This document shows positions 57,202 through 64,000 of a stretch of 64,000 nucleotides of DNA, piece after piece (positions within the stretch are counted from its first letter, which is position 1; each line of letters opens with the position of its first letter). The translations under genes were made by a program, and so were the position numbers. Under the pieces are notes generated by a model. It saw only the letters and a list, made by a program, of their open reading frames with translations, was not told where the DNA came from and did no database searches. The DNA comes from Roseomonas xinghualingensis (GTDB lineage Bacteria; Pseudomonadota; Alphaproteobacteria; Acetobacterales; Acetobacteraceae), in contig NZ_JAOXLP010000004.1 in assembly GCF_025791835.1 (NCBI RefSeq), positions 62,001-126,000 of the forward strand, in the 5' to 3' direction.

Positions 57202-57278
57202 TTAGACCCGGATGGCAGGACGGGCAAGGCGGGGCCGGGCCGCGGCGCCCTGTGGAGCCGAACACAGAACCCAAAAGA

Positions 57279-57312
57279 AAAGGGCGGGATGCCCCCCGGC
57301 ATCCCGCCCTTT
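57279..57312 (-). terminator. Strong rho-independent terminator
   Basis: AAAGGGCGGGATGCC (57279-57293) and GGCATCCCGCCCTTT (57298-57312) form a perfect 15-bp stem around CCCC. On the minus strand TCTTTTGG follows. It ends the small exported-protein gene 22 bases after its stop and insulates mdh. Confidence 0.85.
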
Positions 57313-57334
57313 GTCATGCGGCCCGAATTCCGGG

Positions 57335-57811
57335 CTACATCGGCATGCAGCGGAAGGTATCGGAATGGCCCCGGGCCAGCACCGCCATGGTGCCGGTCGG
57401 GCAGTCCATCTGCTCGCCATCCGGGCTGGGCAGGCCGGCATGCCAGACGCCCATACCGCGGGAGCGGGTGGCCTTGCCGCTGACCTTGGCACGGCGGGCG
57501 GACACGGTGGCCGCTGCCGCGGGGCGGCCGGTGAGGCTCACCAGACGCAGGTTCGAGCGCGAGGTCTGCGCGGCGGCCTGGCGGCGGGTGGCGGCGCGGG
57601 CCTGGGTCCGCGTCGTGCGCGAGGCAGCGGCCTGGCGGGTGGTGCGGGCCACGGTGGCCTTCTGGCGCGTGGTGGCCGGGCGCGCGGTGGCGACGCGGGT
57701 GGCCTTACCGGCGGAACGGGCCTCGGCGCGGCGGTTGTTCGTCGCTTCGGCTGGCTGAACGGCGGCAAGCGCCACGATCGCGACGAGCGCGATGGCAAAG
57801 ATACGCAGCAT
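57335..57811 (-). CDS. Small exported Arg/Ala/Thr-rich protein
   Basis: No family recognised. 158 residues with a clear signal peptide (MLRIFAIALVAIVALAAVQPAEA). The middle (about 25-105) is unusually rich in Arg, Ala and Thr, with repeated TRQ/TRR/ARA units, strongly basic. The C-terminus is distinct and compact, with two cysteines: MDCPTGTMAVLARGHSDTFRCMPM. A good ribosome site (AAGGGGGAG) precedes ATG 57811, and a strong terminator follows, so it is probably expressed alone and possibly at high level. Role unknown; a basic envelope protein is a guess. Confidence 0.75.
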   Translation of the reverse strand: MLRIFAIALVAIVALAAVQPAEATNNRRAEARSAGKATRVATARPATTRQKATVARTTRQAAASRTTRTQARAATRRQAAAQTSRSNLRLVSLTGRPAAAATVSARRAKVSGKATRSRGMGVWHAGLPSPDGEQMDCPTGTMAVLARGHSDTFRCMPM

Positions 57812-57901
57812 GTTAAATCTCCCCCTTGGACAGCTCCGGATCGCTCATCCGGCGAAGGCCCCCTCAGACCAGCGCCGAGCAAATCCAGTGCCGTTACTAG
57901 T

Positions 57902-59098
57902 TCATGTGAGATGCGGCAGGGTCAGGTATTCCTGGCTCTGCATTTCCATGAGGCGCGAGGCGGTGCGCTGGAACATCGCCGCCCCCTCTCCCCTTTCATA
58001 GAGCTGGTCGGGCTCCGCCTCGGCGGAGGCGACCAGCTTGCAGCGGTGCTCATAGAGCGTGTCGATGAGCGTCACGAAGCGACGGGCCCGGTCGAAGTTC
58101 TCCGGGCCCAGTCGCGGCACGCCGTCCAGCACGAGCGTGTGGAAATGGGTCGCGATGGCGAGATAATCCGCGGCACCGAGATAGGCGCCGCAGAGGGCCT
58201 CGAAATCCGCGCGGGCCACGCCACGATGTGCCTGCGGCACCTCGATTCTGCGGCCCAGCACGGTCAGCGAGCAGGGTGTGCCATGGGCCGCCCCGCTGAG
58301 CTCGAGGAAAGCCGCGTCGAGCGCGCGGTTGGCGCGGCCATCGGCCGGGGCGTGCCAGGTGGGCAGGCCCCGGATCCGGTCGCGCCGGTAATCCTGAAGG
58401 GATTCGAGGTGCAGCACCTCAAGCCGCTTCTGGATCATGGCGATGAAGGGCAGGAAGGCATCGCGGCCTGGCTTGCCCTTGAAGAGATCGGCGGGCGCGG
58501 TGTTGGAGGTGGCGACCACCACCACGCCGCGGGCGAACAGGGCTTCGAAGAGGCGGCCCAGGATCATGGCATCGGTGATGTCGTGAACCTGGAACTCATC
58601 GAAGCAGAGCAGCGCCGCCTCGGCGACCAGGGTGTCGGCCAGCGGCGGAATGGGGTCGGACGCGTCGCCATGGGCGCGGCGGTATTCGTGGATCCGGCGG
58701 TGGCACTTCTGCATGAAGGCGTGGAAATGCTCGCGCTTCTTGCGCGGCACATCCGCCGTCTCGAAGAAGAGGTCCATCAACATGGACTTGCCGCGCCCGA
58801 CCTCGCCAACGAGGTAGAGTCCGAGCGGTGGCCCCCCTGGCTGCTCATCCACGGCCTTGCGGCGGAAGAATCGGGCCAGAAGGCCAGGCTCCTCCTTCGT
58901 AGGCTCGGGCCTGGGATCATAGCCGCGCAGCCGGCGCCAGAGGTCCTGGAGAATCTCGGCGGCATGGGCCTGGGCGGGGTCCGCGCGCAAGGCTCCCGCC
59001 GCCACGCGGGCGCGGTAGAGGGGGAGCGGCCCCTGCGCCACATCCGCCGTGACGGCGGATGTGGCGAGAGGGCCCGGTGCGGTTGTCGTGCCGTCCAT
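57902..59098 (-). CDS. zapE: Cell division protein ZapE (AFG1-like ATPase)
   Basis: 398-residue AAA-type ATPase of the AFG1/ZapE family, linked to Z-ring constriction in E. coli and to mitochondrial quality control in eukaryotes. Walker A GEVGRGKS (98-105), the family motif HFHAFMQKCHRRIHE, Walker B LLCFDEFQVHDITDAM and sensor VATSNTAPADLFKG are present; NFDRARRFVTLIDTLYEHR is near the C-terminus. Length is normal. Single gene downstream of a 330-bp intergenic region. Confidence 0.95.
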   Translation of the reverse strand: MDGTTTAPGPLATSAVTADVAQGPLPLYRARVAAGALRADPAQAHAAEILQDLWRRLRGYDPRPEPTKEEPGLLARFFRRKAVDEQPGGPPLGLYLVGEVGRGKSMLMDLFFETADVPRKKREHFHAFMQKCHRRIHEYRRAHGDASDPIPPLADTLVAEAALLCFDEFQVHDITDAMILGRLFEALFARGVVVVATSNTAPADLFKGKPGRDAFLPFIAMIQKRLEVLHLESLQDYRRDRIRGLPTWHAPADGRANRALDAAFLELSGAAHGTPCSLTVLGRRIEVPQAHRGVARADFEALCGAYLGAADYLAIATHFHTLVLDGVPRLGPENFDRARRFVTLIDTLYEHRCKLVASAEAEPDQLYERGEGAAMFQRTASRLMEMQSQEYLTLPHLT

Positions 59099-59428
59099 CG
59101 AAACCCGGTCTAGCCCGATTTAAGGGATGCTCGCAACTTTGGGAACTCAGTCACTTTCCGGCCACATCCCAGGAAGGGCCTGAAGGTGTCACTTCATCAA
59201 TGGCCCTTAAGGGTTTGACGCCATTGAGTAGCTGCAATGCGGGAACAAACCTGGGAAGGTGTTCCGATGCGGAACGGAAAAGCCCAGCAAGGGAGGGCTA
59301 GCGAAGGGTTCAGTCATCGCGGGCTTGACACCTTCGGGCATCTTTCCGTCGCGCCATCGCTTCCATGTGATTCATGAGCAGCCCTTTGCCCCGAAAATGC
59401 CGGGGCAAAAGGTGCCGGCAGCCGGGCC
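59099..59428. other. Intergenic region between zapE and the Bug-type gene
   Basis: 330 bases upstream of zapE and downstream of the binding-protein gene. It holds GTTCC-GATGC-GGAAC (around 59263-59277), a long-range 10-bp inversion GAAGGTGTCA (59182-59191)/TGACACCTTC (59327-59336), and a terminator-like hairpin. A small RNA is possible, but no gene can be supported. Confidence 0.45.
59385..59409 (-). terminator. Hairpin after the Bug-type binding-protein gene
   Basis: TTTGCCCCG (59385-59393) and CGGGGCAAA (59401-59409) pair perfectly over 9 bp around AAAATGC, 20 bases after the binding-protein stop. AAA/TTT ends of the stem supply a short U-run in both directions. Confidence 0.55.
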
Positions 59429-60418
59429 TCAGTCAGCCGTGATGCCGGCGGCCCTGATCACCGGGGCCCAGCGCTCGCGCTCGGCGGCGATGAAGCGGCC
59501 GAACTCCTCGCCCTTCATGGGGTAGGGAACGGCACCTTCCGCCCGGAGGCTGGAGATCAGCCCCTCCGTCTCCAGGCTGGCGAGGATAGCCGATTCGAGC
59601 CGGGCGCGGATGGGCTCCGGCGTGCCATGCGGCACCAGGATTCCGTACCAGGCCGTGACGCGGTAGCCAGGCAGGGTTTCCGCGACGGTGGGAATGTCAG
59701 GCATGGAATCGACACGCCTGTCGCTGGTGACCGCCAGCGCCCGTAGTGCGCCGCCTTGCACCATCCCGGCGACCGAGGGGAGCGTGCTGATCATCGCGGC
59801 GAGATGACCCGCGGCGACATCCGTCAGTCCCGGGGCCGCGCCCCTGAAGGGAACATGGGTGGCCTCCACCCCCGCCTGCTGCAACAGCAGGGCCATAGCG
59901 AGATGGCCGGCCGCGCCATTGCCGGGGGAGGCGTAGTTGAGCTGCCCCTTCCTGGCGCGGGCTTCCTCAATCAGCTCCGCGAGATTCGCGGATCTGGTCC
60001 CCGGGCCGGCGACGAGGACGAGCGGCGTTTCGGCGACCATGGCGACGGGATCGAGCGCCGCCTGTGGGTTCACCTTCAGGTTCCGGCCGAACAGGGTGGG
60101 GTTCACCGTGATCGGGCCCTGGTTGCCCATCAGCAGGGTGTAGCCATCCGGCCGGGCGCCCGCGACAAGCTCGGTGGCGAGGTTGCCGCCGGCGCCGGGG
60201 CGGTTCTCCACCACCACCGTCTGCCCGAGGATGCTGTTCAGCCGGGCGCCAAGGGCACGCGCGACCGTGTCCGTGCCGCCGCCGGGCGTATAGGGCAGGA
60301 TCAGCCGGAGCGGACGGTCGGGCCAGTTCGCGGGGAGGCTCGCCTGGGCTCTGGCGCCGGCGGGGATGAGCATCGGCGCCGAGAGAGCGGCGAGGAGCGA
60401 GCGGCGCGGCAGGCGCAT
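59429..60418 (-). CDS. Bug family (tripartite tricarboxylate transporter-type) substrate-binding protein
   Basis: Periplasmic binding protein of 329 residues. Signal peptide LPRRSLLAALSAPMLIPAGARAQ (Tat-like RRSLL). Mature protein begins WPDRPLRLILPYTPGGGTDTVARALGARLNSILGQTVVVENRPGAGG, the Bug/TctC hallmark, then LLMGNQGPITVNPTLF, LNYASPGNGAAGHLAMALL and HVPFRGAAPGLTDVAAGH. Usual ligands are carboxylates, but most such proteins are orphans, as here: no TctA/TctB permease lies nearby. ATG 60418. It follows two SDR genes on the same strand. Confidence 0.92.
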   Translation of the reverse strand: MRLPRRSLLAALSAPMLIPAGARAQASLPANWPDRPLRLILPYTPGGGTDTVARALGARLNSILGQTVVVENRPGAGGNLATELVAGARPDGYTLLMGNQGPITVNPTLFGRNLKVNPQAALDPVAMVAETPLVLVAGPGTRSANLAELIEEARARKGQLNYASPGNGAAGHLAMALLLQQAGVEATHVPFRGAAPGLTDVAAGHLAAMISTLPSVAGMVQGGALRALAVTSDRRVDSMPDIPTVAETLPGYRVTAWYGILVPHGTPEPIRARLESAILASLETEGLISSLRAEGAVPYPMKGEEFGRFIAAERERWAPVIRAAGITAD

Positions 60419-60503
60419 GGGGCGGTGACCCTGGAAATTTCCGTCGCCCCGAAGAAGCGGCGGGAAGGGGCGCATTGCAAGGCCCCTCCCCGGCCCTCGG
60501 CGG

Positions 60504-61199
60504 CTAGAGCGCGGCGCCGCCATCCACGGCGATGGCCTGACCGGTGATGTTCCCCCCGGCCGGGGAGATCAGGAAGGCGGCCATCGCAGCCACCTCCTCC
60601 GCCGTGGTGATGCGGCGCGTGGGGGTGCCGGCGGCGGCATCCTCGGGCGTCATCTTCAGCTCCGCCCATCGGGAGCGAGCCATCTCCGTGTCCACCCAGC
60701 CGGGGCAGAGGGCGTTCGCCGTGATGCCGCGCGGGGCAAGGCGCAGGGCCATGGCCTTCATCAGCCCGATCACCCCGTGCTTGGCGGCGGAATAGGCCAC
60801 CTGATCCGGCACTGCCCGCAGCCCAAGGACGGAGGCAAGGAAGACGATGCGTCCCTCGTGATCGGGCAGGCGGGAGGCGGCGGCCTCGGCGCAGCGCCAC
60901 GCGCCGTCCAGATTGGTGGAGATGATCCTGTGCCAATGGGCCTCGTCCGGTGCAGGCGGGTCGCCGCCTGCGCTGCCGGCGGCAAGGATCACGGCGCGGA
61001 GCGGGCCGGCGGCCTCGAACAAGACCTGGACGGAGGCAGGATCGGCCACGTCGCAGGGGAGATGGCGGATTCCCTCCGGCAGCGGGGCATCGGGGGCGCG
61101 GCGGGCGGCGGCGATGACCGGATGGCCCTGGGCAGCCAGCAGGCGGGAGCAGGCGAGGCCGATTCCCCGTGTCCCGCCGGTGACGAGGATCGCGCTCAT
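60504..61199 (-). CDS. SDR family oxidoreductase
   Basis: 231-residue short-chain dehydrogenase. Cofactor motif VTGGTRGIG (6-14), LAAGSAG in place of NNAG, catalytic YSAAK after FLASVLG, and CPGWVDTEM, VDGG at the end. Most similar by eye to FabG-like and 3-hydroxybutyrate or sorbitol-type SDRs; substrate unknown. It overlaps the upstream SDR stop by four bases (ATGA) and precedes the Bug gene by 85 bases, so the three genes are probably one catabolic transcript. Confidence 0.9.
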   Translation of the reverse strand: MSAILVTGGTRGIGLACSRLLAAQGHPVIAAARRAPDAPLPEGIRHLPCDVADPASVQVLFEAAGPLRAVILAAGSAGGDPPAPDEAHWHRIISTNLDGAWRCAEAAASRLPDHEGRIVFLASVLGLRAVPDQVAYSAAKHGVIGLMKAMALRLAPRGITANALCPGWVDTEMARSRWAELKMTPEDAAAGTPTRRITTAEEVAAMAAFLISPAGGNITGQAIAVDGGAAL

Positions 61200-61939
61200 G
61201 CGGCCGTGGTGCCGCCATCGACCGGCATGATGGTGCCAGTGACGAAGCTCGCATGGTCGGAAAGGAGGAAGGCGACCACCGCCGCGATCTCGGAGGGATC
61301 GGCGAAGCGGCGCTGCGGCACGGCCTCGGTATAGGCAGCCTCGCTGGCGGGGCGCGAGGGGTCGCGGGCGGCGAGGTCCGCGATCACGGCGCGCAACATG
61401 GGGGTATCCGTGCTGCCGGGGGCGATGCTGTTGAAGCGGATGCCCTTGGTCGCGAAATCCAGCGCGGCGGCGCGCGTCATCTGCGCCAGCGCGGCCTTGG
61501 AGGCGCCATAGGCGGCGGAGGCGGGCTTGCCGATCAGCGCCTGGTCGGAGGCGATGTTCACCACCGCCCCGCCCTTCTTCAGCAGATGGGGCAGCGCCGC
61601 CTGCATCACCGCGAAAGGGGCGAGCCAGTTGATGCGCATGATGCGCTCGGCCTCGGCCAGCGGCGTGTCGAGCAGCGTGCCGATCATGGTGGCGCCGGCA
61701 TTGTTCACCACCAGCTCCAACCCGCCCATGCGCGCGGCGGCCGCTTCCACGGCGGAGGCGATGGCGGGGATGTCGGACAGGTCATGCTCGGGAAGGTCCA
61801 GCCCCTCGACGGTGACGCTAGAGGCTTCCAGCACCGCGACGATGGCCTTGCCGATGCCGCTCCGGTGGCCTGTGACCAGGGCGCGCTTTCCTGCGAGTCC
61901 CGTCTGCGCGATGCCCTTCAGTCCCTTGGTTTCCTGCAC
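61196..61939 (-). CDS. SDR family oxidoreductase
   Basis: 247-residue SDR beginning at GTG 61939, chosen because AGGGAA lies six bases upstream; ATG 61978 and 61999 would add unconserved residues. Motifs: VTGHRSGIG (His in place of the usual Gly/Ala), VVNNAGATM, IASDQALIGKPASAAYGASK with catalytic Tyr and Lys, and FNSIAPGSTDTPML. PVDGGTTAA at the end is typical. Likely a sugar- or hydroxyacid-type dehydrogenase; substrate unknown. Translation is coupled to the next SDR through ATGA. Confidence 0.88.
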   Translation of the reverse strand: MQETKGLKGIAQTGLAGKRALVTGHRSGIGKAIVAVLEASSVTVEGLDLPEHDLSDIPAIASAVEAAAARMGGLELVVNNAGATMIGTLLDTPLAEAERIMRINWLAPFAVMQAALPHLLKKGGAVVNIASDQALIGKPASAAYGASKAALAQMTRAAALDFATKGIRFNSIAPGSTDTPMLRAVIADLAARDPSRPASEAAYTEAVPQRRFADPSEIAAVVAFLLSDHASFVTGTIMPVDGGTTAA

Positions 61940-62052
61940 TTGTATTCCCTGCCGTTGCCGCGTTTCTGAAGGGGGCATGCTAGAGCAGGTAAGTTCCATC
62001 TGGCAGCCCGCCCCTCCCCTCTGGCGGAGGGCGGCCCCATCAGAGGCGGTTC

Positions 62053-62829
62053 ATGGCAATTCCCCAAAGCATACCCCGCGCGGCGCTTGTCACCGGCGCC
62101 GGGAAACGAATCGGCCGCGCCATCGCGCTCGGGCTGGCCGAGGCCGGCTTTGACGTGGCGGTGCATTACAGCAGCAGCCCGGCCGAGGCGGAGGAGGTGG
62201 TGCAGGCCATCCGCGCCATGGGCCGCAAGGCGGTGGCACTGCGTGCCGACCTGGCGCGGGAGGCCGAGGTGGAGTCGCTGGTGCCGGATGCGACAGCCCG
62301 GCTCGGGCCGATCGGGGTGCTGGTGAACAACGCCTCCCGCTTCGAGCGGGACGAATGGGACGATGCCAGCCGCGAGAGTTGGGACCTGCATATCGAGCCG
62401 AATCTGCGCGCGCCCTTCGTGCTGACCCAGGCCATGGCTCTGGCGCTTCCCGAGGAAGCGGAAGGGGCGGTGGTGAACATGCTGGACCAGCGCGTCCTGT
62501 CCCTGACCCCGCATTTCATGAGCTACACCATCTCCAAGGCCGGGCTCTGGGCGATGACCCAGACGTTCGCCCTGGCCCTGGCGCCCCGGATCCGGGTGAA
62601 CGGCATCGGCCCAGGCCCGACCATCGCCAGCGCGCGGCAGAGCGAGGAGCAGTTCCGCGCCCAGTGCGAGAGCACGCCGCTGCGGCATGGATCGAGCCCC
62701 GAGGAGGTCGTGCGGGGCGTGCTGGCCATCCTGTCCCTGCCGGCGATGACGGGACAGATGATCGCGCTGGATGGAGGACAGCATCTGCAATGGTCGCCCG
62801 CGCGCGCCCATGGGGAGCCCGAAGAATGA
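62053..62829 (+). CDS. SDR oxidoreductase, pteridine reductase/FolM-like
   Basis: 258-residue SDR. The cofactor motif LVTGAGKRIGRAIA (GxxxRIG) and VLVNNASRFERDEWDD are characteristic of pteridine reductase and FolM (dihydromonapterin reductase), rather than the general GxxxGIG SDRs. Catalytic YTISK follows; GIGPGPT sits after it. It overlaps folB by four bases (ATGA), so a role in folate or monapterin supply is strongly suggested by context. Reduction of dihydromonapterin or dihydrofolate is inference. ATG 62053; divergent from the SDR operon. Confidence 0.87.
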   Translation: MAIPQSIPRAALVTGAGKRIGRAIALGLAEAGFDVAVHYSSSPAEAEEVVQAIRAMGRKAVALRADLAREAEVESLVPDATARLGPIGVLVNNASRFERDEWDDASRESWDLHIEPNLRAPFVLTQAMALALPEEAEGAVVNMLDQRVLSLTPHFMSYTISKAGLWAMTQTFALALAPRIRVNGIGPGPTIASARQSEEQFRAQCESTPLRHGSSPEEVVRGVLAILSLPAMTGQMIALDGGQHLQWSPARAHGEPEE

Positions 62830-63218
62830 CGGCCTATGCTCCGGATGCGGCGCGCGGACTGCGCCGCGTCTTCGTACGGGATCTGACGGTGCAGGCGCGG
62901 CTGGGTGTCTATCCGAAGGAGGTGGCGCCCCAGCGGGTGGTCATCGGGATCGAACTGCTGGTGCAGGACGATGCCGCCCCTTCCAGCGTCGGCCCCGAGC
63001 GGCTGGACCGCGTGGTGGACTATGCCGCCATTGCAAAGCGGGCGCGGGAGGTGGCGACGGCCGGGCACACCAAGCTGGCGGAGACGCTGGCGGAGCGGAT
63101 CGCGGTGGCCTGCCTGGACGACCAGAGGGTCGAGGCCGCGCGGGTGACGGTGGAGAAGCCCGATGCCATGCCCGATGCCGCCGCCGTGGGGGTGAGCGTG
63201 GAGCGACGGCGCGGCTAA
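62826..63218 (+). CDS. folB: Dihydroneopterin aldolase
   Basis: 130-residue FolB, which cleaves dihydroneopterin in folate synthesis; may also epimerise to dihydromonapterin. RVFVRDLTVQARLGVYPKEVAPQRVVIGIEL is the family N-terminus, VVDYAAIAKRAREV and HTKLAETLAERIA the following parts with the active-site Glu, and VTVEKPDAMPDAAAVGV the end with the catalytic Lys. ATG 62826 overlaps the stop of the pteridine-reductase-like gene. The stop TAA lies in the loop of a small hairpin (63209-63226). Confidence 0.94.
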   Translation: MTAYAPDAARGLRRVFVRDLTVQARLGVYPKEVAPQRVVIGIELLVQDDAAPSSVGPERLDRVVDYAAIAKRAREVATAGHTKLAETLAERIAVACLDDQRVEAARVTVEKPDAMPDAAAVGVSVERRRG

Positions 63219-63226
63219 GGCCGCGC
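63209..63226 (+). terminator. Hairpin around the folB stop
   Basis: GCGCGGC (63209-63215) pairs with GCCGCGC (63220-63226); loop TAAG contains the folB stop codon. A TTTTTG run lies 14 bases downstream, rather far for a classic terminator. Confidence 0.4.
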
Positions 63227-63527
63227 GCCGCCTCGATTCGTTTTTGTCAACGCCATGACGCGTAGATGAGAGAATTCATCCCCTGCCGAAACGGCCGGGG
63301 ATGCGCGTTTGCGGAACGGAGCCGGACGCCCAATGTGAACGAAGCATGAAAGCGTTTCGGCCTCGCACAACGAGCAGAAACAACGGCTTCGTTAAGTGCC
63401 CAAAAATCAGGCAGGCGCGTTGCGGCTCTTTGATGACAGGCATTGGACGCCCTATCCCGCCACCCTGTCCACAAGCTTATCCACAGCTTCGGGGGACAAC
63501 CGAAGAAATCCAGCGGAATCAAGCCTT
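63219..63527. other. Intergenic region upstream of uvrC
   Basis: 309 bases with no supported gene. It contains a perfect DnaA box with a near-match beside it (63465-63485), and GATTC (63235) and GAATC (63516) sites of the CcrM type. It must also carry the uvrC promoter, of which I see no clear boxes. Confidence 0.5.
63465..63485 (+). promoter_or_regulatory. DnaA box pair
   Basis: TTATCCACA (63477-63485) matches the consensus DnaA box exactly, and CTGTCCACA (63465-63473) is a near-match in the same orientation, 12 bases away. It lies 43 bases upstream of uvrC. Two boxes alone do not define an origin; DnaA control of uvrC is possible. Confidence 0.5.
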
Positions 63528-64000
63528 ATGGCCTTCTCCCACGAGCAGACGACCCCCGTGGCCCCGATGGAGGGGCGGGAGGTGATCGAGACCGCGCTGG
63601 CCACCCTGCCCTTCTCACCGGGCGTCTACCGGATGCTCGATGCCAAGGGGGATGCGCTCTATGTCGGCAAGGCGCGGAGCCTGCGGAAGCGCGTCTATGC
63701 CTATACCCAGGTGCACAAGCTGCCGGACCGGCTGAAGCGCATGGTCTTCGAGACGCGGCATCTGGAGGTGATCACCACCGCCTCCGAGGCCGAGGCGCTG
63801 CTGCTGGAAGCCAACCTGATCAAGCGGCTGCGACCGCGCTACAACATCGTACTGCGGGACGATAAGTCCTATCCCTGGCTGGTCATCACCGAGGACCACC
63901 CCTACCCGCAGATCTCCAAGCACCGGGGGGAGCGGCGGAAGGGAGCGTCCTACTGGGGCCCCTTCGCCTCGGCCTGGGCGGTGAACCAGACACTGACGGC
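63528..64000 (+). CDS. uvrC: UvrABC system protein C, 5' part (cut by window end)
   Basis: Start of excinuclease subunit C, which makes both incisions in nucleotide excision repair. About 157 residues are visible. The GIY-YIG nuclease domain is clear: [33 protein letters not shown] and later [38 protein letters not shown], with the catalytic Tyr, Arg and Glu in expected places. ATG 63528 follows AGCGGAA; the N-terminus has about 20 extra residues before the domain. The frame is open to the last base. The rest of the gene lies outside the window. Confidence 0.95.
   Translation, partial: MAFSHEQTTPVAPMEGREVIETALATLPFSPGVYRMLDAKGDALYVGKARSLRKRVYAYTQVHKLPDRLKRMVFETRHLEVITTASEAEALLLEANLIKRLRPRYNIVLRDDKSYPWLVITEDHPYPQISKHRGERRKGASYWGPFASAWAVNQTLT

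Noticed and set aside
63219..63527. Chromosome origin near uvrC.
   Set aside because: Only two DnaA-like boxes and no AT-rich unwinding segment or typical origin genes (dnaA, dnaN, hemE, parAB) are visible.

Overview
The window is 64 kb of very GC-rich bacterial chromosome, with strong G/C third-position bias and dense, mostly single-copy housekeeping and accessory genes. Gene content (full late queuosine operon, CueR/CopA, DUF2585 protein, MarR/response-regulator/histidine-kinase cluster next to a branched-chain aminotransferase, DUF484-XerC, 2-oxoglutarate dehydrogenase and Mdh-SucCD blocks) fits an alphaproteobacterium. My best guess is an Acetobacteraceae member of the Roseomonas type; that placement is inference from gene content and style. 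I see no rRNA, convincing tRNA, prophage, intact insertion sequence or CRISPR array.

Layout. 0.1-4.4 kb: pyrE, then a peptide-type ABC importer (binding protein and two permeases, no ATPase). 4.4-12.4 kb: aquaporin Z, a molybdopterin sulfoxide-reductase-like enzyme, a Tat-signal SDR, a DUF2585 membrane protein, an O-antigen-ligase-like protein, an inverted pair of structured repeats, and an M20 amidohydrolase. 12.4-17.2 kb: queA-tgt-queF-queG in one overlapping operon, then a GntR/UTRA regulator. 17.2-17.9 kb: a relatively AT-rich 700-bp gap with two operator-like palindromes and a long hairpin. 17.9-31.3 kb: lytic transglycosylase, exonuclease-DNA ligase pair, coaA, two VOC proteins with a divergent HxlR regulator, an FMN hydroxyacid oxidase, a diguanylate cyclase, copA-cueR, DUF484-xerC. 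31.4-34.5 kb: a glycine-rich Tat-exported protein, and an HxlR-MATE efflux unit with two tandem operators. 34.6-41.1 kb: lpdA, an AraC/GyrI regulator, odhB, odhA. 41.5-46.3 kb: ilvE, marR, response regulator, sensor kinase, cysE. 46.5-49 kb: rplY-pth-ychF. 49.1-53.8 kb: MFS transporter, PRC-barrel protein, a second branched-chain aminotransferase, a SulP transporter. 54-59.1 kb: mdh-sucC-sucD, a small Arg/Ala-rich exported protein, zapE. 59.4-64 kb: a Bug-type binding protein with two SDRs, a pteridine-reductase-like SDR coupled to folB, and the 5' part of uvrC, cut by the window end.

How genes work together. The four queuosine genes take preQ0 to queuosine in tRNA. The odhAB/lpdA and mdh/sucCD blocks supply a run of TCA-cycle steps. 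copA-cueR is a copper sensing and export unit behind a MerR-type promoter. The hxlR-MATE pair looks like an inducible efflux unit.

The least explained signals are: (i) a family of about 60-bp double-hairpin repeats whose three copies keep their stems by compensatory changes; (ii) queA without any canonical start codon; (iii) a 16-nt motif with a covarying palindromic core shared by the promoters of two unrelated branched-chain aminotransferase genes 9.6 kb apart; (iv) two tandem palindromes in front of hxlR-MATE; (v) a 68-nt hairpin in the gntR intergenic region. I found no clear new defence, secretion or biosynthetic system; these regulatory and structural elements are the best leads.
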